The notes: generated by a model from the sequence alone, not told the origin. A DNA stretch of 64,000 bases from Aristaeella hokkaidonensis (GCF_018128945.1 NZ_CP068393.1:2418001-2482000), one strand, 5' to 3'. Counted from the first letter of the stretch, positions 7,951 through 16,482 are shown. Numbers and translations are program-made.

Positions 7951-8991
7951 TTAATCACCATAAAACCAGTGTCCGTCCGGGATCCGGTACAGGTCCCTGA
8001 TGGGACTCACTCCTATTTCTGCTTCGTCTGCAAAGCGCGTCTGCTCTCCTTTGAAGAACCAGCAGGGGAAAACACCTGCATGGTACTCATCTGTTCCATC
8101 CTCGTCAAATTCGAAGAAATGAGCCACGGAGATTTCAGCGATTTCGTTGGTAATGCGCATGTTTTCCGGAAGCGACTTGAATTCATTCCGGTATTTCCCT
8201 GAGCAAAGCTCTGTCGCTTCCTCCCGGGAAAGTGTTTTTGTTAACGGCGTTGTCTCATTGACCCGGTCAATCACACAGGACAGCTCAAGGGAAGCAATCC
8301 CGTCCCGCGTAACCACCACAGCAACCTGCGGCATTCCCGCGGTTTTAATGCCGTTCAGCACCTGGCGGTAGGTCAGGTAATAGGCGTCGATATCCTTGGT
8401 AAAAGAATCAAAGTATTTTACTTTGGGTTCCCCTGCAAAGGCCTCGCGCATTTCCTTTGTGATCCTGCTGAGATCCTCATGGGAAAGCGAGACAGCCAGA
8501 TCCGGTTCCAGGTCATCTATGTCCAGGACGGCAATCAGGGCGTCAGCCTTTTCCCGTGCCTCTTCCAGGGAAAAGCCTTCCATGTCCGTGCATTCCATGG
8601 TTCCGAGATCCCACTGGAGATAAGTCAGCACCTGGCTGTAATACTCCATGCGGGCGTCTCCATACATCAGGCTCTGGCCTGAAGGAATGTACAGTTCGCA
8701 GCCATCCTGGAATTCAAACCTGTACCAGTCTTCTATTTCCCTGCCGTCCACCTTCTGATACTCTTTTGATTTCACCCCGGAAGCATTGAACATCTCCGGC
8801 GTATAAGCTTTATGAAAATTCCTGTAGGTAACGTCATAGCAGAACAATTGATTCCCGGGCTCGATAATCACCGCGTTTTCCGCGTTGAACTCCATAACCC
8901 CGGTACCTGCCGTTTCCGCCAGTATATTGTTCACACTGATCATCATCACCAGCGTCAGGATACAGAAACAAATAATTTTTCGACTCTTCAT
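7951..8991 (-). CDS. secreted or membrane-anchored protein of unknown function
   Basis: 346 residues from the ATG at 8991, which has AAGGAAG before it; the frame extends 27 codons upstream through a terminator region with no site. The N-terminus is a signal sequence (MKSRKIICFCILTLVMMISV, then NNILAE). The rest is mixed alpha/beta with an acidic helix (LSREEATELCSGKYRNEF) and a C-terminal YRIPDGHWFYGD. The layout resembles proteins with PepSY-like or YARHG-type folds, but I cannot name a family. It follows ECF cassette 2 on the same strand, with a terminator in between. Confidence 0.75.
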   Translation of the reverse strand: MKSRKIICFCILTLVMMISVNNILAETAGTGVMEFNAENAVIIEPGNQLFCYDVTYRNFHKAYTPEMFNASGVKSKEYQKVDGREIEDWYRFEFQDGCELYIPSGQSLMYGDARMEYYSQVLTYLQWDLGTMECTDMEGFSLEEAREKADALIAVLDIDDLEPDLAVSLSHEDLSRITKEMREAFAGEPKVKYFDSFTKDIDAYYLTYRQVLNGIKTAGMPQVAVVVTRDGIASLELSCVIDRVNETTPLTKTLSREEATELCSGKYRNEFKSLPENMRITNEIAEISVAHFFEFDEDGTDEYHAGVFPCWFFKGEQTRFADEAEIGVSPIRDLYRIPDGHWFYGD

Positions 8992-9078
8992 ACTTCTTCC
9001 TTTCTCCGTCGGGGTAGATTTGCTTGTCATAAAATAAGAACGAAAAAAGGCCTTGTTCTGTTCCGGACACAAAAAGAA

Positions 9079-9095
9079 GGCCGGTATTTCCGGCC
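9079..9095 (-). terminator. intrinsic terminator
   Basis: Stem GGCCGG/CCGGCC with a five-base loop, then TTCTTTTTG on the minus strand, directly after the stop codon of the upstream gene. Confidence 0.75.
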
Positions 9096-9104
9096 CTCCT
9101 GTAT

Positions 9105-9971
9105 TTACTGCTCCTGTGCTTCGCTCAGGCTGAAGGACGCCATTTCATTCATATCAACATACACCATCACGTCATCATTCAGCAAAAGACTGTTTTTATG
9201 GTTGTTCTGCCGGATCGGCACCTGTCCGATGGTTTCAATGCTGCCGTCCGGTTTGCGCCGGATGATCTGCCCTTTCTTGACAAGGAAGTACATATCCCCG
9301 TCCTTCATGATCATTCCGCCGGATCCATGAGGCAGTTCATCCACCTTTGTCAGCTTTCCGCTGTCCCAGTCCAGGGTGCACAGGGAGAAGATCCCGCCGT
9401 CCTTCTGCTGGATAACCCAGGTCGTTCCATCTTCTTCAATCCAGTAGCTGAATATTCCGAATATGCTCGAAACAGAGCGGCAGGAAAGCTTCATCGTCGA
9501 AAGATCCAGCCTGCACAGCAGTTCTGTTTCTGAATTTTCGTTTGGATACACCTTCCAGAATAACCCGCAGGGCGTATTCCGCATGGAGCTTATACTCCAG
9601 CCCCGGCCCAGATGGGCAGTTTTCTTAAAACCCGGTATGGCAACCCCGTCCAGCGGAGCCCCGCGGCCGTTTTCGCCAATGCCGGTAAACTGATAATTCT
9701 CTTTATTAACCGTATACAGAACGCCTTCCACCGCGACAAGGCCCTCATAATCCGGCCATTCATAACCGCTCTCATACAGGGTCAGCTCCTGATCACCCGG
9801 TTTCCAGGACCAGACGCCCGCTCTCCCTGTCAGGACATAAACCGTATCATCAATCCCGGTAATTTCCAACATGTTGTATTTGGAAAACTTTACATATTCC
9901 GCCGCAGCCGCCCCTGTCAGGCACAGCAGGCAGGCCACAGCAATCAAAAGGATACAGATACTCTTTTTCAT
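9105..9971 (-). CDS. secreted beta-propeller-like protein downstream of ECF cassette 2
   Basis: 288 residues with a signal peptide (MKKSICILLIAVACLLCLTG, then AAAAEY). Repeated strand pairs such as DDTVYVLTGRAGVWSWKPGD, EGVLYTVN and DGDMYFLVKKGQIIR suggest a small propeller. It starts 16 bases after the anti-sigma gene and ends at a terminator, so sigma, anti-sigma and this gene form one operon. ECF cassette 3 also has a secreted propeller as its third gene, which suggests a shared role as envelope sensor or target. The ligand is unknown. Confidence 0.8.
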   Translation of the reverse strand: MKKSICILLIAVACLLCLTGAAAAEYVKFSKYNMLEITGIDDTVYVLTGRAGVWSWKPGDQELTLYESGYEWPDYEGLVAVEGVLYTVNKENYQFTGIGENGRGAPLDGVAIPGFKKTAHLGRGWSISSMRNTPCGLFWKVYPNENSETELLCRLDLSTMKLSCRSVSSIFGIFSYWIEEDGTTWVIQQKDGGIFSLCTLDWDSGKLTKVDELPHGSGGMIMKDGDMYFLVKKGQIIRRKPDGSIETIGQVPIRQNNHKNSLLLNDDVMVYVDMNEMASFSLSEAQEQ

Positions 9972-9987
9972 CTTATTTCTCCATCCG

Positions 9988-11142
9988 TTATTTCTTCAGT
10001 TCAAGCGTCACAGGCGGCACACCGTCATCGCCTTTTTCCTCATCTGCCAGCTGGAACCGGATCCGTTCCGGGATGCTGTCGGCGGAAATCATGCTGGTGA
10101 TACAGACCTGAGGCGATTGATCCGTATCAATGCTGTGGCTCATATTGATGCCATCCGGATACTCATTTCCGTTCTCATCCGTCCAGACAGGACGAATATA
10201 ATCCTTCCGGTATTGCATGTGGCCCTGATCGGTAAAATCCAGGTAAAGGTACACGCCGGCCGCTGTCTTCGCCGCCTTCACGCTGTCCAGGTGCAGGCCG
10301 AAGATCACATAGTCCTCCGGAATCTGATACTCAACCGGCTCTGACTGGAGGGACATGGGGATCATCACATCCACCAGGGCATCCCCGATATCCTTCGTGT
10401 CCCCTGTCTCCAGGTCCACTTCCTCCACCCACAGGGACAGCTGGGCCGGAAGTTCCAGCACTTCCTGCGCCGCGACAGATTCATTGTCCGGATATACGAT
10501 TCCGCTTGTGCTGAAGTATACGAGGCGACCTTCCTCGTCATACATGACGTCATACATTCCGCCGCCGACATCATAGGGATCCTGCATATGCAGCCGCGCG
10601 CCGACAGAGTACAGCGGGCAGTTCAGCTTTTTAGCCACATCAATCCAGGTGGTCTCCGGATCCACGCCATACAGTTTCGCCAGCATCTCACCGAATTCAT
10701 CATTGTTGCTGAGGGTATCCTCATAGAAATAGTCCATTACAATAATGGCCCTGCTGCCGTCCGCCGTGGTCACCAGGGTGGAGGCCATGGCCTCCTGCTC
10801 ATCCGCGAACAGGCTCTGCACGGTAAAGGCCACCGGGCCGACGGTAAAGGTCTGTTGTTTCGTATTGTCCATAATCTCCTGGGCTTCCTTTGTTACCGCA
10901 TCTGTGTCGCCGTAGAAGATCTCAAAGAAGTCTCCCCAGCCCAGGGTCTTTGTGGCGGCGATGGCAATGGCCATGGTCGCCAGGATAATGCATGCCGTTA
11001 TCAGCACCGCTCTCACGGTAATACGCCTCACGGGTTCTTCCTCCCTTACGGAGCGGGCGGCTGTCATCAGCGCGTCACGGCACTTATCGGGCGTCGCCTT
11101 GAAGGTGTCCCGCAGGTTCAGGTTTTCCATATCACGCTTCAT
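9988..11142 (-). CDS. membrane anti-sigma factor of ECF cassette 2 (DUF4179-like)
   Basis: 384 residues: a cytoplasmic helix-rich part of about 40 residues, a transmembrane helix near 45-62 (AVLITACIILATMAIAIAA), then an extracytoplasmic region with the TFTVGPVAFTVQSLFADEQE and SRAIIVMDYFYED strands seen in DUF4179-type partners of ECF sigma factors. It overlaps the sigma gene by the four bases ATGA. There is no zinc motif. It presumably holds the sigma factor at the membrane until an envelope signal releases it. Confidence 0.8.
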   Translation of the reverse strand: MKRDMENLNLRDTFKATPDKCRDALMTAARSVREEEPVRRITVRAVLITACIILATMAIAIAATKTLGWGDFFEIFYGDTDAVTKEAQEIMDNTKQQTFTVGPVAFTVQSLFADEQEAMASTLVTTADGSRAIIVMDYFYEDTLSNNDEFGEMLAKLYGVDPETTWIDVAKKLNCPLYSVGARLHMQDPYDVGGGMYDVMYDEEGRLVYFSTSGIVYPDNESVAAQEVLELPAQLSLWVEEVDLETGDTKDIGDALVDVMIPMSLQSEPVEYQIPEDYVIFGLHLDSVKAAKTAAGVYLYLDFTDQGHMQYRKDYIRPVWTDENGNEYPDGINMSHSIDTDQSPQVCITSMISADSIPERIRFQLADEEKGDDGVPPVTLELKK

Positions 11143-11600
11143 TCCGCTTTCAGCTCCTTTCTCAAAGCTTCTTTTCCCCGGCGAAGGCGTCCCTGGAGGG
11201 TGGCCGGCGGGATCCGCAGCGCTGACGCTGCCTCCTCATAGGTCATCCCTTCCGAATAGCAAAGGACAAGCGGCAGCCGCAGCTTTTCCGGCACAGCCGC
11301 CAGTGCGATCGCCAGGTCAGGGTCCGGAACGGAAGCGTATGTCCCTTCGGGAATCTCTTCCAGTGGAACGTTCCTGCGATGCTTTCTCTGTGCGTCGTAA
11401 CACACGTTGATCAATATACGGACAATCCAGGTGCGGAAGTATTTCTCTTCCTTCAGCCTGCTCCGTTTTTCCCAGGCTTTGAGGGCGGCATCCTGCAATG
11501 CGTCCTGCACATCGTCATCGTTCCGCAGAATCGACCAGGCTACCCGGTACATCATGTCCGTGCAGGCTTCGATCTCCGCGATAAAGAATCCCCTGTCCAC
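11139..11600 (-). CDS. ECF RNA polymerase sigma factor, cassette 2
   Basis: 153 residues from a GTG preceded by GAGGAG eight bases away. The longer open frame runs back into a REP sequence and is rejected. Region 2 reads MMYRVAWSILRNDDDVQDAL and region 4 has the helix-turn-helix MTYEEAASALRIPPATLQGR. A CGTCTAATG element lies 34 bases upstream. It is the first gene of the operon with the anti-sigma and a secreted propeller. Confidence 0.9.
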   Translation of the reverse strand: MDRGFFIAEIEACTDMMYRVAWSILRNDDDVQDALQDAALKAWEKRSRLKEEKYFRTWIVRILINVCYDAQRKHRRNVPLEEIPEGTYASVPDPDLAIALAAVPEKLRLPLVLCYSEGMTYEEAASALRIPPATLQGRLRRGKEALRKELKAE

Positions 11601-11633
11601 AGCTTCAGCTCCTCGTTCTGTAACGTTACATAC

Positions 11634-11641
11634 ATTAGACG
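11634..11641 (-). promoter_or_regulatory. candidate ECF -10 element (CGTCTAAT)
   Basis: Read on the minus strand, upstream of the GTG start. The 26-base upstream block seen in cassettes 1, 3 and 5 is not present here; a GTCCGGA inverted repeat occupies that region instead. Confidence 0.5.
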
Positions 11642-11687
11642 GTCCGGAAGGCCAAATCCGGACACACGGGCAAAAAAAATCAAGCCC

Positions 11688-11771
11688 AACAAGACAAGGG
11701 GACGGTTCTTTTGTCTTGCTCAAAAAAACACTGGCAATGAAACAAGACGAAAGAACCGTCCCCTTGTCTGG
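11688..11771. repeat. inverted pair of REP sequences (RAYT family)
   Basis: The left copy begins CAAGACAAGGGGACGG and the right copy ends CCGTCCCCTTGTCT; each can form its own hairpin through CAAGACAA and TTTGTCTTG. The same sequence flanks the RAYT gene 13 kb away, so this is a distal pair of the BIME type. Confidence 0.85.
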
Positions 11772-11779
11772 TGCTTTCT

Positions 11780-11796
11780 TTCAGAATTCAGAATGA
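11780..11796. repeat. short heptamer array that forms the end of the next gene
   Basis: TTCAGAATTCAGAATGA; read on the minus strand it encodes the last three codons and the stop of the MmcQ/YjbR gene. Confidence 0.6.
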
Positions 11797-12170
11797 TGAC
11801 CGGCTTTTCGCAGTTTGGTTTCCGTCATGCGGAAACTCATATCCACCAGGGCGGTGATCTCCTCCCGCCCCGCGGAACCGTCCAGCAGGATGGTGATCCA
11901 TTTATCCTTGTTCATGTGGTAGGCCGGGCGGAAACCCGGCTTTCCCCGGAGGGAGCCCATCAGAACCGGATCGCACTTGATATTCACAATATCTGTTTCC
12001 CCATCCCGGTTCATGCCCAGGGTCCGGTACGGGATCTTCATCATGATCCCGAACCATTTGCGGTTGTCCGTGTGGCGGAAAACGCAGGTCACATCATCCC
12101 GGGAAAAGGGATAGTCCGGCTCCACGCTGAAGGCGTCAAAGATATAATCCGTCAGTTCCTGCCTGGTCAT
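11781..12170 (-). CDS. MmcQ/YjbR family protein
   Basis: 129 residues, the full length of the CyaY-like MmcQ/YjbR fold. Typical features are the N-terminal LTDYIFDAFSVEPDYPF, the WFGIMMKIPYR strand and the C-terminal KDKWITILLDG and ITALVDMSF segments. The fold resembles DNA-binding domains but the biochemical role is unproven. It overlaps the PHP phosphatase gene by four bases (ATGA), so the two are coupled. Its last residues, SEF, come from a heptamer repeat. Confidence 0.88.
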   Translation of the reverse strand: MTRQELTDYIFDAFSVEPDYPFSRDDVTCVFRHTDNRKWFGIMMKIPYRTLGMNRDGETDIVNIKCDPVLMGSLRGKPGFRPAYHMNKDKWITILLDGSAGREEITALVDMSFRMTETKLRKAGHHSEF

Positions 12171-12922
12171 ACCGTCCCTGCTTTCAGGAGATTCTCCGCG
12201 TTGCGCATGGTCACGTCCAGGGCGTATTCTTCCTCCACGTTGTCAAACAGCCAGCGGACGCCTTCCTCCACTACCGGCCTGCGGGCGCCGGGCCGCATCC
12301 CGTGCATATCACTGCCGATAAAGGAAATCAGCTTTTCCTTTGCCATCCACTGGGCCTGTTCCCGGGTGACCGGGTTGATGTTCCGCTCCAGGTCAAAAGC
12401 GTTCACCTGCATCAGGACGCCGCTGTCCGCCAGTTCCCGGACGAGATCCCGGTCATCCTGCAGGGCACGGTAGCGCTCCGCGTGCGCCAGGATGGGCTTC
12501 AGTCCCCGCTTCTGCAGCTGGGCCAGGTTCGTGCGGAATTTCTCTGGCCGCTCATGGCAGCCCGAGTATTCCAGGAACTCCGTCAGCACATAGTTTGTGC
12601 CGTTCATCCGGAAGGCTTCCATGCGGAAAACCCGCTCCGCCAGCACCCAGGCGCAGTACCACTCCGTGCCCAGGTACAGCCGGATCTCCGGCACTTCTTC
12701 CGCCGCCCGTTCCTTCAGCAGTTCAAACTTTTCCCGCACCCCGGCTGCCACGGGCAGGAAATTGTTGTTTTCCCGGCCGTAGTGCGGCGTGGCAAACACA
12801 GCCACCGCGCCCTGATCCCGGTCCGCCTGGAGCATGCGGATGGCTTCCGTCATGCTCTGGGCTCCGTCGTCCGCGCCGTAGATAATATGGCTGTGGATAT
12901 CAATAAAACTGTGCTTCTCCAT
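12167..12922 (-). CDS. CpsB/YwqE-type PHP-domain tyrosine-protein phosphatase
   Basis: 251 residues. Metal ligands of the PHP domain are visible: DIHSHI at 8-13, ATPHYGR near 44, HAER near 148 and DMHG near 206. The family dephosphorylates bacterial tyrosine kinases that control capsule export, or related phospho-substrates. No kinase or capsule cluster is nearby, so the substrate is uncertain. It overlaps DUF523 upstream by 23 bases and MmcQ downstream by four, giving a compact operon. Confidence 0.88.
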   Translation of the reverse strand: MEKHSFIDIHSHIIYGADDGAQSMTEAIRMLQADRDQGAVAVFATPHYGRENNNFLPVAAGVREKFELLKERAAEEVPEIRLYLGTEWYCAWVLAERVFRMEAFRMNGTNYVLTEFLEYSGCHERPEKFRTNLAQLQKRGLKPILAHAERYRALQDDRDLVRELADSGVLMQVNAFDLERNINPVTREQAQWMAKEKLISFIGSDMHGMRPGARRPVVEEGVRWLFDNVEEEYALDVTMRNAENLLKAGTV

Positions 12923-13343
12923 CTGCTATATCCTCAATGTCCAGCACTTTGAAGCCGGCCTTCACCGCCGCTTCCGTGAAAAGGCCCTGCCCCGGAATCT
13001 TCCTGCCGGAGAAGGAGCCGTCATAAATCATTTTCACCCCGCAGCTGGGACTGCGGGACTGGAGAACGATCAGGTCCGGTTTTTCCCGCTTCGCCAGCTC
13101 CAGGCCTTTTTCAGCCCCCAGCCGGAAAGCGGCGTCCACGTTCTCCCCCGCCGCGTTCATCACGGTTCCGTTCACAATCTCCGCGGACGGCCGGGGCACC
13201 GGCAGCCCGCCCAGCACCTCCGGACAGACGGGAATCACCGTATGTCCCTCCAGCAGGTGCAGCAGCTTCTCATTCCGGTTGTTGCCGCCGTTGTATTTGC
13301 AGTTTTCGCCCAGCAGGCAGGCGCTGACCATGATCTTCATCAT
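12900..13343 (-). CDS. DUF523 family protein
   Basis: 147 residues covering the whole domain. Family signatures are SACLLGENCKYNG near the N-terminus, PVCPEVLGGLPVPR and QSRSPSCG, with conserved cysteines that suggest metal or cluster binding. The biochemical function is not established. It is the first gene of the DUF523, PHP, MmcQ run and begins 20 bases after the NUDIX stop codon. Confidence 0.9.
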   Translation of the reverse strand: MMKIMVSACLLGENCKYNGGNNRNEKLLHLLEGHTVIPVCPEVLGGLPVPRPSAEIVNGTVMNAAGENVDAAFRLGAEKGLELAKREKPDLIVLQSRSPSCGVKMIYDGSFSGRKIPGQGLFTEAAVKAGFKVLDIEDIADGEAQFY

Positions 13344-13363
13344 TCATTCTCCGAAGACGGTAT

Positions 13364-13846
13364 TTACTCTTTGGATTTCCTGTACTCGTTCTCCTCGAAC
13401 AGCGGAAGGCGGATTCCCTTGTAGTAGGCTTCCAGCCCGGCAATATGATCTTCCGCGAACAGTTCCGGCACCTCGTCCTTTCCGAAGAAACGAAGCTCAA
13501 AGGACTCCTCGTCAATCCTCGGTTCACCGCTGACCACTTCCGCGGTATACATGGCGGAAATCACATGCGCCGCGTCTCCGTTGGCCCAGACCATATCATG
13601 GTTGTGGAAGATGCCCAGGAAACCGGTCAGCTTCACTTCCAGTCCGGTTTCCTCCCGGGCTTCCCGCACAGCAGCCTGCGCGTAGGTCTCGTTCATTTCC
13701 ACCAGTCCGCCGATCAGGCCCCATTTTCCGTTATCCGAACGGCGCTGGAACAGCACTTTGCCGTCCTTTTCAATCACCACGCCCGCGCAGTTCAGGATCA
13801 GTTTGCGGGGGCCGGTCAGTTTCCGAAGTTCGTGAATGTAATCCAT
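13364..13846 (-). CDS. NUDIX hydrolase
   Basis: 160 residues from the ATG at 13846 with AAGGA upstream. The Nudix box is complete at about 46-68 (GGLVEMNETYAQAAVREARE, then ETGL), matching GX5EX7REUXEEXGU, so metal binding and pyrophosphohydrolase activity are expected. The substrate is unknown. The longer upstream frame runs into the hairpin cluster and is rejected. The cluster therefore lies directly before this gene's ribosome site and would be part of its leader if transcription begins at or above AraC. Confidence 0.92.
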   Translation of the reverse strand: MDYIHELRKLTGPRKLILNCAGVVIEKDGKVLFQRRSDNGKWGLIGGLVEMNETYAQAAVREAREETGLEVKLTGFLGIFHNHDMVWANGDAAHVISAMYTAEVVSGEPRIDEESFELRFFGKDEVPELFAEDHIAGLEAYYKGIRLPLFEENEYRKSKE

Positions 13847-13870
13847 AAGAATTGTTCCTTTCGTCACAAA

Positions 13871-14073
13871 TGAAATATCTGTCTTCGACAGATGTGAAAT
13901 GTGCTTCGCACGTGAAATATTTGACTTCGTCAAATGTGAAATATTCTGCTTCGCAGAATGTTCAAAAGTATCTTACACATTCGCCGTGAGGCGAATATTT
14001 CATATATGCCGCAGGCATATATTTCACACGGCGAAGCCGTATTTCACATTGGCCGAAGGCCAATATTTCATTT
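13871..14073. repeat. cluster of eight small hairpins with constant TGAAATAT linkers
   Basis: Perfect stems: 13877-13893 ATCTGTC, 13899-13913 ATGTGC (one wobble), 13919-13935 ATTTGAC, 13943-13959 ATTCTGC, 13979-13996 ATTCGCC, 14002-14022 ATATATGCC, 14028-14040 ACGGC, 14048-14064 ATTGGCC. Loops are TTC in the first four and GTGA, GCA, GAA, GAA in the last four. Linkers are GTGAAAT in the first half and ATTTCA in the second, so the halves face opposite ways around a 19-base centre. Every stem sequence is different, yet each is self-complementary. Confidence 0.9.
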
Positions 14074-14098
14074 ACTATTCAACCTTTCAGCACCCGCA

Positions 14099-14959
14099 TC
14101 ACTTTACCGACAGCGCCCGGTACTCTCCCGGCGCCATGCCCTTTTCCGCCCGGAAGACCCGGTTGAAGCTGGAGATGCTCTGGAAGCCGGAGCGCATAGC
14201 CACCTCGGTCAGGGTCATTTCTTCGTCCGCCAGGAGTTCCGTGGCCTTTTCCATGCGGATCATATTCAGCCACCGGCTGTAGTTGGTACCGGTCACGCTG
14301 CGGAAGATCCGGGAGAAATAATCCTTGCTGATGCCTGCCATCTCCGCCATCGCAGCCTGGGACAGGTCGTCCGCCGTCAGGTTGTTCTTGATATAATCCG
14401 TGACCGTCATCATCCGGCGCATCACCGTATCGGTATAGCTGTAGGTGTCCCCGCCGTGAAGCTCAGGCGCGAACTCGTCCCGGTGACGGTCCAGCGTCAG
14501 CATAAACTCCATCAGCAGCATACAGCAGCGGAGTTCCCGGTCCGGCCCTGCCTCAAACCAGATCTCTTTCATTTTCTCCGCGATCACCCGCAGCTTGCCT
14601 ACCAGTTCCGGATGGGCATTGATGCACAGCACGTGCAGGTTTCGGTAGAAATGCATGATCCGCTGCAGGTCAAACAGGGAATTCATAAAGGTATTGCTGA
14701 ACTGGATCACCAGCGATTCCTTCCGGTCCGCGTCGATGATCTCATGCACCTCCATAGGCCACATGAGCAGGAAATCGCCTTCCACCAGTTCATAGGTGCT
14801 CTGGTTCACCCGGAAGACGTTCGTCTTCCCGGGACCCACCAGCAGGATTTCGCCATAGGAATGCCAGTGGGCCTGGTAGCTCCGCTTTTCATAACCCGTG
14901 GAGAGGTTAAAGGCGCTCACCCGGTCAAACCCGTAGTTTTCATATTGGCTGTAATCCAT
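14099..14959 (-). CDS. AraC family transcriptional regulator with cupin-like sensor
   Basis: 286 residues. The N-terminal half is a sugar-binding cupin-type domain (SYQAHWHSYGEILLVGPGKT, EGDFLLMWPMEVHEI). The C-terminal 100 residues hold two helix-turn-helix units (LSQAAMAEMAGISKDYFSRI and MTLTEVAMRSGFQSISSFNR) ending PGEYR, as in the AraC/XylS family. It is divergent from the GH10 gene with a 163-base gap, the usual arrangement for an activator of a glycoside hydrolase gene, so xylan or xylo-oligosaccharide response is likely but inferred. Confidence 0.92.
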   Translation of the reverse strand: MDYSQYENYGFDRVSAFNLSTGYEKRSYQAHWHSYGEILLVGPGKTNVFRVNQSTYELVEGDFLLMWPMEVHEIIDADRKESLVIQFSNTFMNSLFDLQRIMHFYRNLHVLCINAHPELVGKLRVIAEKMKEIWFEAGPDRELRCCMLLMEFMLTLDRHRDEFAPELHGGDTYSYTDTVMRRMMTVTDYIKNNLTADDLSQAAMAEMAGISKDYFSRIFRSVTGTNYSRWLNMIRMEKATELLADEEMTLTEVAMRSGFQSISSFNRVFRAEKGMAPGEYRALSVK

Positions 14960-15122
14960 GGCGTTATCCTCCGTTCCCCTCCATTAAACCGCCGGATAAG
15001 CCGGAAGTCAAGGCGGAAGGCTGTACAAAAAGTAAGAAGCCGCAGGTCAAAAAATGGGCAGTTTTTTCCCGGACCCCGGCTTTACAATACAATCGAAATT
15101 AGGGAAAACCGGAGGGATCGCC

Positions 15123-16355
15123 ATGAATCAGAATCAGTTTGCCCACCGCCGTGCGGCCGCCCGTATCCAGCTGCTGAACCCGGACGGAACCCCCGCGGCC
15201 CGTCAGCAGGTCCGTGCCGATCAGGTATCCCACCAGTTTCTGTTCGGCTGCGGCGCCTTTGACGCCGTTGCCCTGATGAAATCCCAGGATGAAAAGCAGC
15301 AGGCCTTCCTGAGCCAGCGAATGGACAAGTGGCTGAAGCTTTTCAACTACGGCACCCTGCCTTTCTACTGGGGACGGTACGAGCCGGAAGAAGGCAAGAC
15401 CGCCTATCCGGAAACCATCGCCGCCGCCAGATGGCTGCGGGACAACGGCGTCCAGGTCAAGGGACATCCCCTGTGCTGGCACACCGCCTGCGCACCCTGG
15501 CTCCTGAAATACTCCAATGAAGAGATCCTCCGCCGCCAGCTGGAGCGTATCCGCCGGGACGTAAGCGCCTACAAGGGCGTCATCAACCTCTGGGATGTGA
15601 TCAACGAAGTGGTCATCATGCCCGTGTTTGACCGGTATGACAACGCCATCACCCGCATCTGCGTCGAAAAAGGCCGGGTCGTCCTGGTGAGGGAGGTTTT
15701 TGCCGCCGCGAAGGAAACCGATCCGGACGCTGTGCTGCTGATCAACGACTTCAACACCAGCGAAGCTTATGCCCAGCTGATTGAAGACCTGCTGGAAGCG
15801 GATGTGCCGATCAGCGCCATCGGTATCCAGAGCCACCAGCACCAGGGCTACTGGGGACTGGAAAAGCTGAACACCGTACTGGAGCGGTTCTCCCGCTTCG
15901 GTCTCCCGATCCACTTTACGGAGAACACCCTGATCTCCGGCGACATCATGCCCGCCCACATCGTGGACCTGAACGACTGGCAGGTGGACGAGTGGCCCAG
16001 CACGCCCGCCGGCGAAGAGCGCCAGGCCCGGGAGATCAGCGAAATGTATTCCGTCCTCTTCTCCCATCCGCTGGTGGAAGCCATCACCACATGGGACTTC
16101 AACGACGGCTGCTGGCTGAAGGCGCCCTCCGGCTTTGTGCATGAGGACAACACCGAAAAGCCCTCCTATCATGCCCTGATGGGTCTCATCCACGGCGACT
16201 GGGAAACCCATGAAAACCTGGTGACGGACGAGAACGGCTTCGTGACCCTCACAGGGTTCAAGGGCGATTATGAGCTGAAGACTGATAATGGCAGTGTTAA
16301 GCTCACGCTGGACGGGAAGAGCACCAATTCACAATTCATAATTCATAATTCATAA
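15123..16355 (+). CDS. GH10 family xylanase-like glycoside hydrolase, intracellular
   Basis: 410 residues, GGAGGG before the ATG, no signal peptide. The acid/base Glu is E162 in LWDVINEVV and the nucleophile is E267 in IHFTENTL; GHPLCWH (near 114) and TTWDFNDG are further GH10 motifs. An N-terminal beta segment precedes the barrel. A cytoplasmic GH10 normally acts on imported xylo-oligosaccharides (endo-beta-1,4-xylanase type). The last residues (NSQFIIHNS) are encoded by a heptamer repeat array, so the original C-terminus has been replaced or extended. Confidence 0.92.
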   Translation: MNQNQFAHRRAAARIQLLNPDGTPAARQQVRADQVSHQFLFGCGAFDAVALMKSQDEKQQAFLSQRMDKWLKLFNYGTLPFYWGRYEPEEGKTAYPETIAAARWLRDNGVQVKGHPLCWHTACAPWLLKYSNEEILRRQLERIRRDVSAYKGVINLWDVINEVVIMPVFDRYDNAITRICVEKGRVVLVREVFAAAKETDPDAVLLINDFNTSEAYAQLIEDLLEADVPISAIGIQSHQHQGYWGLEKLNTVLERFSRFGLPIHFTENTLISGDIMPAHIVDLNDWQVDEWPSTPAGEERQAREISEMYSVLFSHPLVEAITTWDFNDGCWLKAPSGFVHEDNTEKPSYHALMGLIHGDWETHENLVTDENGFVTLTGFKGDYELKTDNGSVKLTLDGKSTNSQFIIHNS

Positions 16356-16358
16356 TTA
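16325..16358. repeat. heptamer array inside the 3' end of the GH10 gene
   Basis: One ATTCACA and three ATTCATA units overlap the last ten codons and the TAA stop of the GH10 gene. Confidence 0.85.
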
Positions 16359-16401
16359 TGATTTGTTGATTTACCAAGGTTTAACTTTCAAAGGAACACG
16401 G

Positions 16402-16437
16402 ATGTATTCGTCACACTATATCATTTTTCAGTTTTAA
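16402..16437 (+). CDS. possible 11-residue leader peptide before MATE exporter
   Basis: AAAGGA is six bases before an ATG that encodes MYSSHYIIFQF and a TAA. The MATE gene starts 45 bases later, behind a small hairpin that covers its ribosome site. The stop codon lies in a GTTTTAA repeat. Short ORFs with good sites upstream of drug exporters are often translation-attenuation leaders; here this is inference. Confidence 0.35.
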   Translation: MYSSHYIIFQF

Positions 16438-16452
16438 GTTTTAAGTTTTCAA
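16430..16452. repeat. heptamer array (GTTTTAA)
   Basis: Three units in the leader of the MATE gene; the complementary strand reads TTAAAAC, the same class as the ACTTAAA array after the coiled-coil gene. Confidence 0.65.
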
Positions 16453-16463
16453 TATTCATTAAA

Positions 16464-16481
16464 AACTCCAAAGGAGTTTCC
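16464..16481 (+). promoter_or_regulatory. hairpin covering the MATE ribosome binding site
   Basis: AACTCC, loop AAA, GGAGTT; the right arm contains the Shine-Dalgarno sequence that serves the ATG at 16483. Confidence 0.5.
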
Positions 16482-16482
16482 T

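Noticed and set aside
13871..14073. CRISPR array
   Set aside because: The repeated parts are only about 7-9 bases, intervals are self-complementary stems and not spacers, and there are no cas genes.
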